Origin: Thiobius zoothamnicola
GTDB lineage: Bacteria; Pseudomonadota; Gammaproteobacteria; Chromatiales; Chromatiaceae
DNA: 64,000 nucleotides
Reading direction: 5' to 3'
NCBI GenBank assembly: GCA_963678215.1
Contig: OY782758.1
Span: forward strand, 2,356,001 to 2,420,000
Every line of letters begins with the position of its first letter. Position 1 is the stretch's first letter. The notes beneath the pieces are model-generated. The model saw only the letters and a list, made by a program, of their open reading frames with translations, was not told where the DNA came from and ran no database searches. Made by a program: the position numbers and the translations under genes. Of the stretch, positions 34,172 through 42,330 are shown one piece after another.

Positions 34172-35446
34172 ATGCGACTCGAATCGTTAGCCTTGCACCA
34201 TGGTTATTCAGCCGAACCCACCACTAATGCGGCGGCTGTGCCGATTTACCAGACCACCTCATATACCTTCAATGATACGCAGCATGGCGCGGATTTATTT
34301 GATCTGAAGGTGCCGGGCAATATCTATACTCGCATGATGAATCCCACCAATGCTGTACTCGAAGAGCGGGTGGCGGCGATGGAAGGCGGCATTGGCGCTT
34401 TAGCCACAGCCTCTGGCATGTCTGCGATCACCTATGCGATTCAATGTATTACTCGCGCCGGAGATAACATCATCAGCACCAGCCAACTATATGGTGGCAC
34501 TTACAACCTGTTCGCCCACGTCTTGCCGGCACAGGGTGTGGAGGTGCGGATGGCTTCATTTGATGATTTCGATAAGCTTGAATCCTTGATTGATGAAAAA
34601 ACCCGCGCGCTATTTTGCGAATCCATCGGCAATCCAGCGGGCAATGTGGTTGATCTGGAGAGATTATCTGCCATTGCGCATCGGCATGGCATTCCATTGA
34701 TTGTCGATAATACGGTCGCCACCCCTTACTTATGTCGGCCATTTGAATTTGGCGCTGACATCGTGGTGCATTCATTGACCAAATATATCGGCGGACATGG
34801 TTCCAGCCTGGGCGGCATCATCGTTGACTCGGGCGAATTCGATTGGGTTGCCAATCAAGCGCGTTTTCCCACTCTGAATCAACCTGACCCCTCCTATCAT
34901 GGCGTGGTTTATACTGAAGCAATGGGGGCGGCCGCTTATATCGCGCGCTGCCGCACTGGTCCGCTGCGTAATACCGGTTCTGCGCTATCGCCACAAAACG
35001 CTTTTTTGATTCTGCAAGGACTGGAGACACTTGGCCTGCGCATGCAACGCCACTGTGAGAACGCCATGCAACTGGCTCAACACCTGCAAAAACATCCCAA
35101 AGTATCCTGGGTGAACTATGCGGGCCTGCCGGACAATCCTCATCATGCCAACGCGCAAAAAATTACCCAAGGTCAAGCGTCTGGCATTCTGAGTTTTGGC
35201 ATCCAAGGTGGACGTCAATCAGGTGTGCAATTTATTGATGCGCTGCAAATGATTTTACGTCTGGTCAATATCGGCGATGCCAAGTCACTGGCGTGTCACC
35301 CGGCATCTACCACGCACCGCCAACTCAACACCGAGGAACTGGCCAGCGCGGGCGTGTCAGAGGATTTAGTACGTCTTTCCGTCGGCATTGAACACATTGA
35401 TGATATTATCGCCGATGTTGATCAAGCACTGGCGGCGGTGAACTAA
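34172..35446 (+). CDS. metY: O-acetylhomoserine sulfhydrylase (PLP-dependent)
   Basis: Incorporates sulfide directly into O-acetylhomoserine to make homocysteine, feeding methionine synthesis by MetH (50.9-54.6 kb). The 424-residue protein has the Cys/Met PLP family pattern: PIYQTTSYTFNDTQHGADLF, YTRMMNPTNAVLEERVAAME, SGMSAITYAI, and the PLP lysine in VVHSLTKYIGGHGSSLGG (about residue 208). The long C-terminal part (SALSPQNAFLILQGLETLGL, LACHPASTTHRQL) is characteristic. AAAGGAG lies 9 bases before the ATG. No SAM riboswitch was recognised in the 73-bp upstream gap. Confidence 0.94.
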   Translation: MRLESLALHHGYSAEPTTNAAAVPIYQTTSYTFNDTQHGADLFDLKVPGNIYTRMMNPTNAVLEERVAAMEGGIGALATASGMSAITYAIQCITRAGDNIISTSQLYGGTYNLFAHVLPAQGVEVRMASFDDFDKLESLIDEKTRALFCESIGNPAGNVVDLERLSAIAHRHGIPLIVDNTVATPYLCRPFEFGADIVVHSLTKYIGGHGSSLGGIIVDSGEFDWVANQARFPTLNQPDPSYHGVVYTEAMGAAAYIARCRTGPLRNTGSALSPQNAFLILQGLETLGLRMQRHCENAMQLAQHLQKHPKVSWVNYAGLPDNPHHANAQKITQGQASGILSFGIQGGRQSGVQFIDALQMILRLVNIGDAKSLACHPASTTHRQLNTEELASAGVSEDLVRLSVGIEHIDDIIADVDQALAAVN

Positions 35447-35474
35447 TGTTTTATGCGCGCAATCTGATATAATC

Positions 35475-35665
35475 GCCGCACATGAGGCATGAAGGCTCAC
35501 TGCAATTCACATTCGTGGTGAGTGATCATGAGGCTTGCCCTCAATTGCATTGATGGCAAGTGTTTGCCAACAGCATAAGGAAATGCTGTTCAGCCATTCA
35601 AAATGTGGCGACATGGGTGAGTTCTGGTCGCTCTGGCGATAAAAAGCCATTTAACATGGCTTTTT
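35475..35665 (+). ncRNA. Candidate small RNA between metY and ssrA
   Basis: The 305-bp spacer between metY and tmRNA is organised like an RNA gene. A perfect -10 hexamer TATAAT is at 35468-35473. Successive stem-loops follow: CTTGCC...GGCAAG with an inner TCAAT/ATTGA stem (about 35532-35560), AACAGCAT/ATGCTGTT with an AAGGA loop (about 35569-35591), TCGC/GCGA (about 35627-35639), and an intrinsic terminator at 35641-35665. No open frame with a ribosome binding site is seen. I do not recognise it as 6S, 4.5S or RNase P RNA. It could also be a metY 3' UTR element or tmRNA leader. The -35 box is not clear. Confidence 0.42.
35641..35665 (+). terminator. Intrinsic terminator before ssrA
   Basis: AAAAAGCCAT, a TTAAC loop and ATGGCTTTTT form a perfect stem flanked by A and T runs, so it can work in either direction. 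It lies 86 bp before the tmRNA 5' end and would separate metY or the candidate small RNA from ssrA. Confidence 0.8.
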
Positions 35666-35751
35666 AAGGAACGAACGCACAGCCAGGAAGGCTGGGCAGG
35701 ACAAATTCGCCAAGGATGGCTTGTAAGTTTAAACTTGAATAACCAAAAATT

Positions 35752-36129
35752 GGGGGCGACACGGCATTCGACGTGGATTGCAAAACCCAAGGTGCATGTC
35801 GAGGCACAGCATACCTCGTAAATCCAGCTGTCACACTATAGTTGCCAACGACGACAACTACGCTCTCGCCGCTTAAACACCGGTAGATTGCCGTCTGACT
35901 GGAGCCGTGCTTGTGCGTCCAGCGATCTTCGGATCAATCAGGCGTCATACCTCACAAGATCGCGATGACGTTCGTTCGGGGCTGATTCGTTAAACACTAA
36001 CCGGAATCGCCGTACTACGCGCCCCGTCCGTCGGGCAGTATGCGGTTAAATATAATTGGCGCGACTAAACATGTAGAACCGAGGGCGGAGGGTTCGCGGA
36101 CGCGGGTTCGACTCCCGCCGCCTCCACCA
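35752..36129 (+). ncRNA. ssrA: Transfer-messenger RNA (tmRNA)
   Basis: The 378-nt RNA rescues stalled ribosomes and tags nascent peptides. The 5' end GGGGGCGACACGGCATTCGA and the 3' end with GGGTTCGACTCCCGCC and CGCCTCCACCA form the tRNA-like domain; GGGGGCG pairs with CGCCTCC including one G-U. The resume codon frame reads ANDDNYALAA followed by TAA at about 35848-35880, the typical proteobacterial degradation tag. The CCA is encoded. smpB lies upstream on the same strand. Accessory DNA begins immediately after the 3' end. Confidence 0.97.
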
Positions 36130-36338
36130 ACAGTAACGATCAGGTCATTCACTGTTCCTGCAAAACCCTTGTAAACACTGACTGAATGACGATTTATTAA
36201 TAACCAGCCATTTACACTAAAAATTGCTGATATTAACTTTAAATGCCGGTATATTTTCTGTCCCACCAATTGCCGCTCATAGTCGTTGGGATTCATGTGG
36301 CCCAGATATGAATGTAAACGGCGATTGTTATAGAACAT
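36130..36338 (-). pseudogene. IS3-family OrfB C-terminal remnant next to tmRNA
   Basis: On the minus strand the frame MFYNNRRLHSYLGHMNPNDY, followed by ERQLVGQKIY, is the typical end of an IS3 OrfB (FYN-x-x-R-x-HS-x-LG). All upstream transposase sequence is gone. The same frame continues to read into ssrA, but that extension is not coding. The remaining bases to about 36495 contain no recognisable gene. Confidence 0.65.
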
Positions 36339-36495
36339 GGATATGTCATCTTAAGATCTCTTACTGTGCCTTATAACGTGATTGGTCATTCCGCTATTGC
36401 ACACACTACTGCCTCTCTTTCTGAAACGCAGGTTGTGCGGTTATTCTATGAATTCAGGCAGACTCGAAGTTCTGTTATCTTTATAACTATCAGTG

Positions 36496-36534
36496 TGTTG
36501 CCCTCCGTTATGTTTTATCTGAAACGGAGAGCAA
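36496..36534. repeat. Hairpin with attC-like core at the vapC end
   Basis: GTTGCCCTCCGTT and AACGGAGAGCAAC form a 13-bp stem with one mismatch, directly beyond the vapC 3' end. Its arm GCCCTCCGTTA equals the right core of the attC-like sites at 14770-14780 and 38374-38384 over 11 bases. It may be a truncated attC or simply the vapBC terminator. Confidence 0.4.
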
Positions 36535-36826
36535 CTTTAAATATTGAGTGAAGGGGATAAAGTCTCTATCGGTGTAAAGAAGGGAAATTTGTTCTCGATA
36601 CAAAATGTGGCAATGATTATGTCTGCTGTTTTTCGTATTGTTACGTCCTTCTTTCTTAGTTTTCTGTAGTTATCCGCTCCTTTTAAGGCAAGTTCGGGGG
36701 TAAGCATGTTGTACTGTTGTACGGGTTGTAAGTATTTTTTTGCGGTGTTGTAGTCTTTATCGGTGCGAAAACCCCGCAAAATTTCCCATACAATTAGGTC
36801 GCCGATAGCTACGGCTTTTTTACCTA

Positions 36827-38046
36827 GTACAATGTCACGATTCAAATGACGGTTAAAAAGTGTCATGTTATGGCGCACATGATAATGAGGGTAGCGCACC
36901 ATGCCTGCGAAAAAATATCGCGTGGAATTGACCCCAGAGGAACGGGGAGAACTGAACAAGTGGTTACGTAAAGGGAACTGTGCCGCACACAAACGCCGCC
37001 ATGCGGAAGTCTTGTTGAAAGCGGATGAGGGGACCGAAGGCCCGTGCTGGATGGACGCACAAATCAGCGAAGCCTTTGGGGTCAGTGTTCGCACGGTAGA
37101 ACGTATCCGGCAGCGTTTGGTGGAATGGGGTCTGTCGGCGGCGCTGGAGCGTGCCCCATCGACGCGTCACCGCGCCCCGCGATTAGACGGAGAACAGGAA
37201 GCCCACCTGGTGGCCCTGGCCTGCCAAACCCCGCCGGAAGGGCGTAGTCGCTGGACCCTGCGCCTATTGGCGGAACGGATGGTCGTGCTGGACTACGTGG
37301 AAGAAGTATCGTACGAAACCGTACGTCGGGTTTTAAAAAAACGCCATCAAGCCCTGGCAGCGTAAGGAATGGTGTATTCCTGCGCGGGCCAATGCGGACT
37401 TCGTGTGCGCGATGGAAGAGGTGCTGGCCGTTTACAAGCAACCCTATGACCCCAAGCGCCCCGTAGTTTGCATGGACGAAACCAGCAAGCAACACACCCG
37501 GGAAGTGCGTGAATCCATACCTGTGGAACCCGGCAAACCGGTGCGGTATGACACCGAATACCAACGCAATGGCGTCAGCAATCTATTCCTCTTCTTTGAA
37601 CCCTTGGCCGGTTGGCGACAGCTATCCGTCACCGATACGCGCACAGCGGTAGACTGGGCCCAACAAATCAAACACCTACTGGATGTGCGCTACCCGGACG
37701 CGGATCGGATTCAACTCGTGATGGACAACCTCAATACCCATACGCCGGCATCGCTCTATAAAGCCTTTGACCCGGCGGAGGCACGACGTTTGGCGGAACG
37801 TTTGGAGATTCATTACACGCCGAAACACGGCAGTTGGCTCAACATGGCGGAAATTGAATTCAGCCATCTGGGGCGTCAATGCCTGGATCGACGGATACCC
37901 GACCAAAACACGCTCAAACAAGAAGTGGCCGCCTGGACAGACCAACGCAATGACAACAAAGCGCAGATGAGTTGGCGTTTCACCACCGATGATGCCCGCA
38001 TTAAGTTGAAGCACCTATACCCGACAATAAAAAAATGACATTGTAC
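36827..38046 (+). mobile_element. IS630-family element, type C (1220 bp)
   Basis: Ends are inverted repeats GTACAATGTCA, flanked by TA at 36825-36826 and 38047-38048. It is unrelated in sequence to types A and B in this window and encodes a distinct two-frame transposase. It lies inside vapC in the opposite orientation to that gene. Confidence 0.92.
36901..38038 (+). CDS. IS630-family transposase, type C (two frames)
   Basis: Frame one (36901-37365) carries the HTH: NCAAHKRRHAEVLLKADEG, AFGVSVRTVERIRQRLVEWG. Frame two (through 38038) carries the DDE core: RPVVCMDETSKQHTRE (first Asp), LVMDNLNTHTPASLYK (second Asp) and SWLNMAEIEFSHLGRQCLD (Glu). They are joined at a TTTTAAAAAAAC run (37331-37342), where a +1 or -2 shift gives LKKNAIKPWQRKEWCIP, the continuous family sequence. 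Such A-rich shifts are known in this IS630 branch. Confidence 0.88.
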
Positions 38047-38123
38047 TAGCGCATCATCAAGTATCGTTGTTTCTGGGGTAATAATGCCATTGAAGTAATC
38101 TATCCAAACGCTTGTATCAACAA

Positions 38124-38321
38124 TTACCATTTATCGGCTCTCATGTCGTCCAAGTTGCCTTCCAATTTCAATTTGCCACGGAGCTTTCTAAGTTCTTCCT
38201 GTTTTTTTAACCGTATCAATGCTTTTAACCCTTCTTCAACGGCTTCTTTCTTGGTTTGTAAGCCGGTTAATCTCAGGGTGTCAGACATTAGTTGGTCGTC
38301 AATTACAATATTGGTTCTCAT
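38124..38321 (-). CDS. vapB: VapB-type antitoxin
   Basis: A 65-residue ribbon-helix-helix antitoxin: MRTNIVIDDQLMSDTLRLTG, then TKKEAVEEGLKALIRLKKQE and a C-terminal toxin-binding tail (GNLDDMRADKW). It would repress its own operon and neutralise VapC. I use the ATG at 38321, preceded on the minus strand by CAGGGGCG, rather than an in-frame upstream ATG. Its leader lies inside the attC-like repeat, so the module appears to be carried as a reverse-oriented cassette. Intact although vapC is broken. Confidence 0.88.
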   Translation of the reverse strand: MRTNIVIDDQLMSDTLRLTGLQTKKEAVEEGLKALIRLKKQEELRKLRGKLKLEGNLDDMRADKW

Positions 38322-38325
38322 GTTG

Positions 38326-38387
38326 CGCCCCTGATGAAAATAAATTTCCAACGGGTCGCGCGCCTGATACGCCGCCCTCCGTTAGGC
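38326..38387 (+). repeat. attC-like site / 60-bp repeat copy B
   Basis: This segment matches 14722-14781 at 57 of 60 positions and ends CCCTCCGTTAGGC, containing a perfect GTTAGGC integron core (38381-38387, consensus GTTRRRY). The reverse strand reads GCCTAAC. In the pre-IS5 sequence the lysE start codon lies only about 12 bases beyond the core, the typical distance from attC to a cassette gene. The left half of the palindrome seen at 14645 is missing here. Confidence 0.55.
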
Positions 38388-38401
38388 AAGAGAAATACAA
38401 T

Positions 38402-39613
38402 GAGACCTTTGCGCGATAGCTAAATGTTTTTCCTGCGTTGACCCTATGGTCAAAAAATCGTTTCACTCTGCCTTATCGTTCAAAAATCTGCGTCAACCCT
38501 CGCCAAAAACAAGCCATTTCGGCCATTTTTTGCTGTTTTCCCATCCATTAGGCACAATTTGCCTGCTGGATTGAACAACCGCGTTTTAAATTGTAGGCGA
38601 TACCCATCAACATAACCCGGGTACGGTTACGTGCCAAGCCCAGGTAACGCGCTTTGCCCATACCATAATGTTGCTTTAAGACACCAAACACCCGCTCCAC
38701 CGTGCTACGCACACCCGCGTGCGTACGGTTAAATTCACGCTCGGCTTTTGTCAATGGCCGGTTCCGGTAAGCGCGCTTGAGGATGCGGTTCCCAACCCGC
38801 CGTTTTGCCAACCAAGTATCATGCCCTTCGCTGGCGTAGGCACTGTCGGCATAGACCGCTGACTCATCCCCGCCCAGTAATTCCGTGAAGCATTGGCTGT
38901 CGTGGACATTGCCCGCCGTAAAACCCACGGCCTTGATAAACCCGTCCTCATCCACATTCCTATGCGCCTTGTAACCATAGGGGCTTTTGCGTTTGCCATC
39001 TGAACCGTTTTTGACATTCCAGGCAGCCTCTGAGTCCTGGGTGGGTTCGCCTTGCTTGTCCTTGTTCGGACGGCATTGCTTTGCCTCTATCACACTGGCA
39101 TCCACAATACTGACCTCGCCATGTTTGATGTAAAGCCCAAGACTTGACAGTTGTTGGTTCACCGACTCCAGTAGTTTACCCAGCAGGTCTTGCTGCTCCA
39201 GCTTTTGGCGGAAACGCCAGAAGGTACTGTGGTCTGGAACGGCTTCGGATAAATCCAGTTCGATAAAGCGGCGGAACAGCAAATCCCGCGCAAGCTGCTT
39301 CTCCAGGGCAGGATCGCTCAGCCCATACCCGCTTTGCAGTAATAAGGCTTTGAACATCATTAAAGGCGGCCAGGCTTTTTCGCCCCGGGCCTTGGCATGG
39401 ATACCACCAAGCAGGGCTTCAATGGCTAACCCGTCAATCATCCCATTGAGGGAGTCAAGCTCTTGTAACGCTACATGTTCTACAATGGCAGCATCTGCCA
39501 AGCTTTTTTGTTTGAGGTTTTTCCAGGCCATCTGTTGCTATCTTTGAGACATTTCGGTATCTAGGATTATCCAGCTTTTTCTTTGATCTGGTAAGCTCTC
39601 GTGCAAAGGTCTC
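38402..39613 (-). mobile_element. IS5-family element (1212 bp)
   Basis: Inverted repeats GAGACCTTTGC at 38402 and, reversed, ending at 39613. Direct repeats ACAAT flank it (38397-38401 and 39614-39618). It inserted right at the start codon of the lysE-type gene; the duplicated bases recreate the ATG, so the gene remains open. Confidence 0.9.
38548..39531 (-). CDS. IS5-family transposase
   Basis: An intact 327-residue DDE transposase. The N-terminal DUF772-like domain has WPPLMMFKALLLQSGYGLSD and LLFRRFIELDLSEAVPDHST. The catalytic core has VSIVDASVIEAKQCRP (first Asp), SAVYADSAYASEGHD (second Asp) and RSTVERVFGVLKQHYGMGKA (Glu with R-x3-E-x6-K). The length and the intact ends suggest a functional element. 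Confidence 0.93.
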   Translation of the reverse strand: MAWKNLKQKSLADAAIVEHVALQELDSLNGMIDGLAIEALLGGIHAKARGEKAWPPLMMFKALLLQSGYGLSDPALEKQLARDLLFRRFIELDLSEAVPDHSTFWRFRQKLEQQDLLGKLLESVNQQLSSLGLYIKHGEVSIVDASVIEAKQCRPNKDKQGEPTQDSEAAWNVKNGSDGKRKSPYGYKAHRNVDEDGFIKAVGFTAGNVHDSQCFTELLGGDESAVYADSAYASEGHDTWLAKRRVGNRILKRAYRNRPLTKAEREFNRTHAGVRSTVERVFGVLKQHYGMGKARYLGLARNRTRVMLMGIAYNLKRGCSIQQANCA

Positions 39614-39616
39614 ACA

Positions 39617-40216
39617 ATGGAAGTTTTAACCTTCATACTAATATCAATTGGCATCATTATCGTGCCAGGCCCCAATGTACTTGTAATTGTTTCCACCAGT
39701 CTCATATATGGAAAAACACGCGGCCTTCAAACAGTTGCTGGAACAAGTAGCGCAATGCTTATCCAACTAGGTATAGCTGCATTTGGCACCAGTTGGTTTG
39801 TTAATTCGCTCGCTTCTGGGTTTATGTGGCTTAAGTGGGTCGGAGTCTGTTATTTAGTCTATTTAGGAATCCGGCATTTATTGGCAATCGGCTCGCATAA
39901 AGAAAGCGAAGTATCAGCAACAGGCTCTTTTCAGAGAGGATTCTGGGTATCATTAACTAACCCAAAAACAATCCTATTTTTTAGCGCTTTTCTTCCTCAA
40001 TTCACATTATCTTCTGCTCCTTACCTACCTCAAGTAGCCGTGCTATCAGCAATATTTCTTATGTGGGCAGTTATTCTTGATGCAGGATATGTCCTGCTTT
40101 CAAGCAAGCTTACGTCATTGTTAAAAAGCCATAAGTCTGGGAATTATTGCCACAGTATTAGCGGCACACTTTACTTAGGTGCTGGAGCCACTCTAGCAAC
40201 AGTAGAAAACAGTTAG
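39617..40216 (+). CDS. LysE/RhtB-family amino-acid exporter
   Basis: A 199-residue inner-membrane protein with about six membrane segments. Family signature at the N-terminus: ISIGIIIVPGPNVLVIVSTS, with the conserved PGPN; later WLKWVGVCYLVYLGIRHL and FWVSLTNPKTILFFSAFLPQF. Substrate is unknown, probably an amino acid or related metabolite. The start codon lies at the right edge of the IS5 element, which has removed the native leader; expression now depends on the IS or read-through. GTTAGGC occurs again at its stop codon (40212), 15 bp before the next gene. AT-rich compared with the flanking chromosome. Confidence 0.85.
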   Translation: MEVLTFILISIGIIIVPGPNVLVIVSTSLIYGKTRGLQTVAGTSSAMLIQLGIAAFGTSWFVNSLASGFMWLKWVGVCYLVYLGIRHLLAIGSHKESEVSATGSFQRGFWVSLTNPKTILFFSAFLPQFTLSSAPYLPQVAVLSAIFLMWAVILDAGYVLLSSKLTSLLKSHKSGNYCHSISGTLYLGAGATLATVENS

Positions 40217-40227
40217 GCTTCAAGAAT

Positions 40228-40725
40228 ATGTCTAAAATAGTCATCGAAAGCGCAAATCTTCCCGAAGAACTTGATGACGTATTGAGCATTTATAGAGAGT
40301 ATATTCATAACACTTCCACAAACCTGGATTTCCAGAACAATGAAAAAGATTTTCTTACTTTAAGTGAACAATATTCTGAAAGTCATTCAGTTATCTATCT
40401 GGCAAAGCATCAAGGCGAAGTAATCGGGTGTGGTGCATATCGTCGCGTAAATGCAGAAATATGCGAAATGAAAAAGGTTTATGTCAAACCTTCTTATAGG
40501 GAAAAAGGCATAGGGGTTAATATAATAAAAACAGTAATAGAAGGCGCAAAAAGAGTTAGCTATAGAAAAATATGTTTAGATGTCTTGCCAGAGTTTTCCA
40601 CTGCCATATCGATATACGAAAATTTGGGGTTCAAGCCCTCTCCTCCAATCACGTTTAATCCCGTGGCCGGCACAAAGTTTTTGGAGCTAAGTTTTGATAA
40701 AGCCTCTCAAGTAACACAGCGCTAA
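40228..40725 (+). CDS. GNAT-family N-acetyltransferase
   Basis: A 165-residue acetyltransferase. The acetyl-CoA binding motif A is MKKVYVKPSYREKGIGVNII (R/Q-x-x-G-x-G/A as REKGIG), preceded by the strand GCGAYRRVNAEICE and followed by KICLDVLPEFSTAISIYENL and GFKPSPPITFNP. The substrate is not predictable. It follows the LysE-type gene by 11 bp, in the same direction. Both are AT-rich and look like integron cassettes. Downstream is a scrapyard of transposase remnants. Confidence 0.87.
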   Translation: MSKIVIESANLPEELDDVLSIYREYIHNTSTNLDFQNNEKDFLTLSEQYSESHSVIYLAKHQGEVIGCGAYRRVNAEICEMKKVYVKPSYREKGIGVNIIKTVIEGAKRVSYRKICLDVLPEFSTAISIYENLGFKPSPPITFNPVAGTKFLELSFDKASQVTQR

Positions 40726-40735
40726 GTGGTTGATT

Positions 40736-40939
40736 TTAGGTAGTTGCAGAAGCGACCTCAGACCTTCCAATCGTCACCAGATCATAGCCCAAACGCCGTG
40801 CTTTCCTTACCAAATTATGTTTTACACGTTCCTGGTATTTTGCTTCATAGGCTTCCTCGCCAGGGTCTTCATAAGTGCCGCCTTGGTTGAGCAAGGCATA
40901 CAGGATTCTCGCCAGCTTATGGGCTGTCGCGGTGATGGC
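40736..40939 (-). pseudogene. IS110-family transposase C-terminal remnant
   Basis: On the minus strand the frame reads ITATAHKLARILYALLNQGG, then YEDPGEEAYEAKYQERVKHN and KARRLGYDLV, a typical IS110-family C-terminus, ending at a stop at 40736. The rest of the element is absent and the left part joins an IS3 fragment of the opposite strand. Confidence 0.68.
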
Positions 40940-41297
40940 TTACTACGCCAGAGGTTGCACCAAAGGCGTGATGTTCCATTCAGACCAAGGTTGCCATGGC
41001 ACCCGCAAGCCATTTCGACAAAAGTGGTAATACGCGATGTACGCTCTCACATCCACCACGGCGTCTTCCCTTGTCGGATAGACATTCCCCGTCAACCATT
41101 CGCGCTTGAGGTTGCTGAAGAAGCACTCAGTTGGCGCGTTGTCCCAGTAATTGCCTTTGCGGCTCATTGAGCACACCAAGCCCAGCTTTTTCGTCTTGCT
41201 CCAGTTCCTTTTTCCTGCGCCGCTTTCTCTCGCTTGTCATACCTCACCTTGGCCGGTAGTTTTATCATCTTAGCGAGGTGTCCGGGAGAATTAGACC
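40935..41297. pseudogene. Two joined IS3 OrfB fragments and an IS3 end
   Basis: A plus-strand piece (40935-41022) reads MAYYARGCTKGVMFHSDQGC, similar to the OrfB at 10726-12673. It runs directly into a minus-strand piece (41179 down to about 41030) reading SMSRKGNYWDNAPTECFFSN and LKREWLTGNVYPTREDAV. From 41180 to 41297 the DNA ends with AAGTGGTCTAATTC on the minus strand, similar to the IS3 terminal repeat at 13035. No intact transposase remains. The ilvE upstream region starts after this. Confidence 0.65.
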
Positions 41298-41400
41298 ACT
41301 TCACTCTTTCGGTGGGATGGCCCTGTGGTTGACAGAAGCTGCTGTAAACGTGATCGATTTATGGTTCAATTGGAGGTTTAGTAATTGTTTGGGGTATTCA

Positions 41401-42324
41401 ATGCATTCCATGGCAGATCGGGACGGCGTTATTTGGTTTGATGGCGAATTGGTGGATTGGCGCGAGGCCAAAACCCATGTGTTAACCCATACTTTGCATT
41501 ACGGCATGGGCGTCTTTGAGGGTGTGCGCGCCTATGCTACCGAACAAGGGCCAGCGATTTTCCGTTTGCAGGATCATACCCGGCGTTTGTTTGAGTCGGC
41601 GCGTATTCTGGGGATGCCGGTTACTTATGATGCCGCTGCGATCAATGCAGCGCATCATCAGGTCGTCCGCGAGAATCAACTGCAATCGGCCTATTTCCGG
41701 CCCATGTTTTTTTATGGTGCAGAAGGCATGGGGTTGCGCGCGGATAACCTCAAAGTGCATGCGATCGTTGCGGCTTGGGAGTGGGGTTCTTATCTTGGTC
41801 AGGAGAATATGACCAAAGGCATTCGGGTGCGCGTGTCATCCTTCACTCGTCATCATGTCAATGTCACTATGTGCCGGGCCAAAGCGAATGGCAATTATAT
41901 GAATTCCATGATGGCGCTGAAGGAGGCGTTGGAGACCGGCTATGATGAGGCTTTGTTGCTGGATGCCCAGGGATTTGTCATGGAAGGTTCCGGCGAGAAT
42001 GTATTCATTGTGCGTGATGGGGTGATTTATACCCCGGATCTGACTTCAGCACTGGATGGCATCACCCGTAAAAGCGTGATCCATCTGGCGGAGAAAGCGG
42101 GTTATTCCGTGATCGAGAAACGCATCACCCGGGATGAGGTTTACATTGCTGACGAAGTGTTTTTCACGGGTACGGCGGCGGAAGTGACGCCGGTTCGTGA
42201 GGTTGATGGCCGTTCGATTGGCACCGGTTCTCGCGGCCCGATTACGGAACAATTGCAAACCCTGTATTTTAATATCGTGCATGGTCGGGATCCTGAGTAT
42301 CAGGATTGGTTGACCGTGGTTTAG
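41401..42324 (+). CDS. ilvE: Branched-chain amino acid aminotransferase
   Basis: PLP enzyme (fold type IV) for the last step of Val, Leu and Ile synthesis. The 307-residue protein starts MHSMADRDGVIWFDGELVDW and has THTLHYGMGVFEGVRAY, IRVRVSSFTRH, the PLP lysine in NGNYMNSMMALKEALETGYD, FVMEGSGENVFIV and EVFFTGTAAEVTPV. I use the ATG at 41401, with GGGG six bases upstream; a longer frame back to 41278 would read into IS remnant. It begins the core operon that continues through the LPS genes. Confidence 0.94.
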   Translation: MHSMADRDGVIWFDGELVDWREAKTHVLTHTLHYGMGVFEGVRAYATEQGPAIFRLQDHTRRLFESARILGMPVTYDAAAINAAHHQVVRENQLQSAYFRPMFFYGAEGMGLRADNLKVHAIVAAWEWGSYLGQENMTKGIRVRVSSFTRHHVNVTMCRAKANGNYMNSMMALKEALETGYDEALLLDAQGFVMEGSGENVFIVRDGVIYTPDLTSALDGITRKSVIHLAEKAGYSVIEKRITRDEVYIADEVFFTGTAAEVTPVREVDGRSIGTGSRGPITEQLQTLYFNIVHGRDPEYQDWLTVV

Positions 42325-42330
42325 GAGATA

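Larger units (their letters stand above)
36537..38130 (-). pseudogene. vapC: VapC PIN-domain toxin, split by IS630-C and frameshifted
   Basis: PIN-domain ribonuclease toxin of a VapBC pair. From 38130 the protein reads MVIVDTSVWIDYFNG (first catalytic Asp), then TTILDDAL up to the IS630 element. Across the element it continues in frame as GKKAVAIGDLIVWEILRGF, YLQPVQQYNMLTPELALKG and TIRKTADIIIATFCIENKFP (third acidic region). One base is then missing near 36575: the other frame gives LLYTDRDFIPFTQYL, the expected PIN C-terminus with the last acidic residues. So the gene carries both an IS insertion and an independent frameshift. vapB upstream is intact and overlaps by 7 nt. Confidence 0.87.

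Noticed and set aside
36015..36129. Coding sequence running through the tmRNA 3' end
   Set aside because: The frame is an extension of an IS3 remnant into ssrA; the tRNA-like domain is clearly RNA.
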